Below, piece after piece: positions 61,330 to 64,000 of a stretch of DNA of 64,000 nt. The notes beneath the pieces are model-generated. The model made no database searches and was not told where the DNA came from. It saw only the letters and a list, made by a program, of their open reading frames with translations. How positions within the stretch are numbered: the stretch's first letter is position 1; each line of letters begins with the position of its first letter. The translations under genes were made by a program, and so were the position numbers. The DNA is from Letharia columbiana (Eukaryota > Ascomycota > Lecanoromycetes > Lecanorales > Parmeliaceae): NCBI RefSeq assembly GCF_014066305.1, contig NW_023501038.1, positions 496,001-560,000 of the forward strand. The letters run 5' to 3'.

Positions 61330-64000
61330 ATAATTAAAGATTTAAAAGTTTAAGATCGTAGTAGATATTAATAGACTACTATTTAAGAGAATATTCGATA
61401 ATTATATTATTAATATAGGCGAAGTACTAATAGAAAAAAGAATTAAGAAAGTTAATATTATAGTAGTATTAATAGATAAAAGAAATAAAAAAGTAGATAG
61501 CTATATACTTAATATTATCGTAATATTATTTAAAGAAATAAATCGTTATATAGTTAAAGGTAAGAACTTACTAAAGATTAACGAAGTTAATTAAGAGAAA
61601 TTTATTAAGCTTATTAAATTTAGAATAATAAAAGATACTATTAATAATTAGTTAATTCGAAATTAAATATAAAACGTTAGCTTATAGAAAGATAGAGTAT
61701 TATTATAAGTATAGATTATACTTATTAAGATTATAGTTATAATTATAATCTTAAATATTATAAATATAATAATACTTATTAAGATCTCGTTATTAATAAG
61801 AGTCTCGATAATATTAATATCTTTAATTATTAATATATTATCTTCTATTTAAACAATCTAAATAAAATAGATACTTTGTAGAAATTTACTTCGAGAACGA
61901 CGTTATTCTAGAAGTCTTACGATTACTTAATATCGTATTTAAAGTTTTTTCTATAATATAAGTCGTTAATTTTAGATTAGAAACGTCTAAGCTTAATAAT
62001 ATTATATTTACTATATTTTCTAACAAAAGATAGATTAATAATATATTAAGACTATTCTTAAAGACTATTAATTCGATCTTAATAATCTAAAAGAAGTCTT
62101 TAAAGATATTAGAGGATATATAATCTATTAACTCTAATTTGAAGATCTTAAATTATCTAAAATCTACTTAGACGATACTATTATTTAAAGTTAAGATTAT
62201 TATAGAAACTAATTTTAACGCGAAGATAAAGTACTCGATATCGAGAATAGGTAAAATAATAATATATAAAGCGCGGGGTAATTTTAGAGTAGAATTTTCG
62301 AAATAAAATAAAGTCGTTAACGCGTATATTAAAAGACTATAATTAAAGAGTTATTAGTTAAAGTATAATATCTACGTAGTTAAGCGATATATATAAGAGA
62401 GAAAAGCTAAATAAATGCGAGCTCATTATTAAATTTATCTATAATTATTAATATAGAAATAGAGATATACGAAAAAATCTTTTTATGTATATTTAAAAAG
62501 TGCTAATTTATAGATATTTACTAATAATATAATAAGAAGATTTCTTCGAAGTTTAAAAATAAACTTGTTTTATTTCTAGGTCTATAAATCTATTTCTTAT
62601 AGCTTAAGATTAATAGAGAAGAAATCGCTAGCTCTCTAAAAGAAAAATTAAGATATAACTTTTCTCTTCTATCTAGACGCCCAACTAATATTACTAATAT
62701 ATATATTATAATTTTTATTCGCGTTTAAATTCGAAGATCTACTAAGTATTATTCTTATGGAATATACTTTTAATTACGATATTATTTTATTAACGTAGAG
62801 AAAGATTATAGTAATAGTAATAATAATTAATAATAACTTCTCTCGTATAAAGGCTTAAATGAAAATATCGAGCGTGAGATTATGAATTTAAGAGTATACG
62901 CTAGATTATAAGATTAATAATTAAAATAATCTATATAAAGATAGAGCTTAACTTTACTTTTTTATATAAGAATAATAATTTATAAATTATATAAGTAATT
63001 AAGATAATAGAGAAGTTCGAATTATATAGGACTAGGCTATATCTAAAGTTATTTACTTAAAGTATATCTTTTAAAGTTCTCTATATTCTATATAATTATT
63101 TATAAGATTAAGATAGCGATAAACAATTAATCGCTATATTAAATATTAAGCGAACTCTAATCTAGTCTAGCTCTTAAATAAAATTTAGAATTAAAGATCT
63201 AAAAATAAAAGTCTTAATAAACTATAAAAAATAAAGTTAGTATTATTTATTAGCTATATTTAATATACTTTATTACTCTCTATTCTTATCGCTATAATAA
63301 GTTAAAAGATATCTATTATATCTTATTAAGTAATAATTTATCTTGTCTAAGAAATCTAAAATAAAGTTATATAAGACTTATCTTCGTTCTTAGTAAGAGT
63401 TATTATCTAGATCTTTAAATTTAAGCTTAAAAATCGAATACTAGATAATTATAATAGAGTTTAAAATATTATATTTTAAGATTAAATCTAAGACGCTTAA
63501 AGCTAGAGAGGCTAAATTTAATTTAATATTAATTAATTTAAATTTAATAGTTTATTATAAGTATTAATAAATATTAAATATTTTATATATATATTTCTAG
63601 TCTAGCCCGAATTCGCGTTAAATACATAAAGCGTTTTTATACTTTTTAAAGAACTTCGAATTATTTCTTAAGTGCTTAAAGTCGTATTATTTCGATTAAT
63701 CTATATAAGAGATTAATTTCGATTATGATATTATTCTTAATATCTCGAATATTTCTATAATAATAATAGTCGACTTATCGTTATATTTACGAGACTCTTA
63801 TTATATTACTCTTACGACTTTCGATTTAACTATTTATTATAAGAAGAATAATATAAACAATCTTCGATAGATCGATTTATATAATATTGTAGATAAGAGC
63901 GAATATTTAGCTATGAAACTCTCTAATATATAAGAAATATATAGAATAAAGCTACGCTATCTAAACGATAGTATAAAGCGTATTAAGTTATTAGACTCGA
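61330..64000 (+). pseudogene. large RIP-degraded gene, runs off the window
   Basis: The frame in register with 61322 runs to about 62930 and the frame of 62941 to the end: about 890 codons in all. There is an 82-codon stop-free run at 61346-61591 (includes NYIINIGEVLIEKR and FKEINRYIVKGKNLLK). Other clear pieces are LCRNLLRERRYSRSL (61876), KNKLVLFLGL (62558), LLSRRPTNITNIY (62668), NVEKDYSNSN (62791), VYARL (62901), and after the shift VDLSLYLRDSYY (63761). IYLDDTII at 62162-62185 recalls the YxDD motif of reverse transcriptases, but its surroundings do not confirm it. Stops in the second frame are about 7 percent, all TAA/TAG. No start codon found; N-terminus near 61330 inferred. Confidence 0.6.

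Larger units (their letters stand above)
1..64000. other. RIP-degraded AT-rich isochore
   Basis: Nearly the whole window lacks CpA and TpG while TpA is extremely frequent; the first 180 bases contain neither CpA nor TpG. Cytosines survive mostly before G, T or C. This is the signature of repeat-induced point mutation, which in Pezizomycotina converts CpA to TpA in duplicated DNA during the sexual cycle. RIP of this depth is found mainly in transposon-rich isochores, which are usually heterochromatic. CpG is clearly retained, so this is not general CpG deamination. The change is on both strands except in the islands listed separately. Dinucleotide counts were made by eye in chosen stretches, not over the whole window. 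Confidence 0.93.

Noticed and set aside
62162..62185. Reverse transcriptase called from IYLDDTII
   Set aside because: One short motif in degraded sequence, with no confirmed upstream or downstream RT blocks; reported only as a hint.
1..64000. Mitochondrial or organellar DNA, or an AT-rich bacterial or protist genome
   Set aside because: AT-richness alone would allow it, but the selective loss of CpA and TpG with CpG kept is specific to RIP, and long intact ORFs, tRNAs and rRNAs are missing.

Overview
The window looks like one block of an AT-rich isochore from a filamentous ascomycete (Pezizomycotina-type fungus) destroyed by repeat-induced point mutation (RIP). The evidence is direct: over most of the 64 kb the dinucleotides CpA and TpG are almost absent, TpA is everywhere, and the remaining C and G sit mainly in CpG, CpT/ApG and GpC contexts. 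That is what CpA-to-TpA change on both strands leaves. The genus cannot be named from this.

No intact gene was found. Much of the block still carries the shadow of protein-coding DNA on the + strand. In long stretches one frame has clearly fewer stops than the other two, and its stops are almost only TAA or TAG, as expected where CAA, CAG or TGG codons were mutated; TGA is rare everywhere. The clearest relics are at about 30.6-33.6 kb (about 1000 codons, glutamine-rich middle), 36.8-39.4 kb, 48.1-50.7 kb, 54.7-58.3 kb, 58.7-59.8 kb and 61.3-64.0 kb (runs off the end). Shorter ones are spread from 0.4 to 45.8 kb. None could be assigned to a family with confidence. In this setting they are most likely transposable-element open reading frames, or genes caught in duplicated DNA. 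I searched the three + frames by sampling and did not search the minus frames systematically.

Three stretches break the pattern. About 11.16-11.53 kb and 23.64-24.06 kb have lost CpA but keep many TpG, so C-to-T change there is on one strand only. About 46.01-47.76 kb keeps both CpA and TpG. It carries a 9-bp-arm palindrome, 3.4 copies of a 200-bp satellite that is more RIP-altered toward its right end, and a pair of direct repeats 342 bp apart, and it seems to sit inside an older 36-bp tandem array.

Other repeats: a 57-bp array of about 14 copies (55.80-56.61 kb), a 9-bp array (56.84-56.93 kb), duplications of 123, 226, 36 and 54 bp, a complex array of about 124 bp (27.07-27.45 kb), TAA/TTA microsatellites, and two very long A/T homopolymer blocks (1.76-2.05 and 54.37-54.49 kb). 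Most periods in the RIP-altered part are multiples of three, which fits repeats that once lay inside coding sequence. The gaps between listed relics are equally RIP-altered and gave no frame I could trust.
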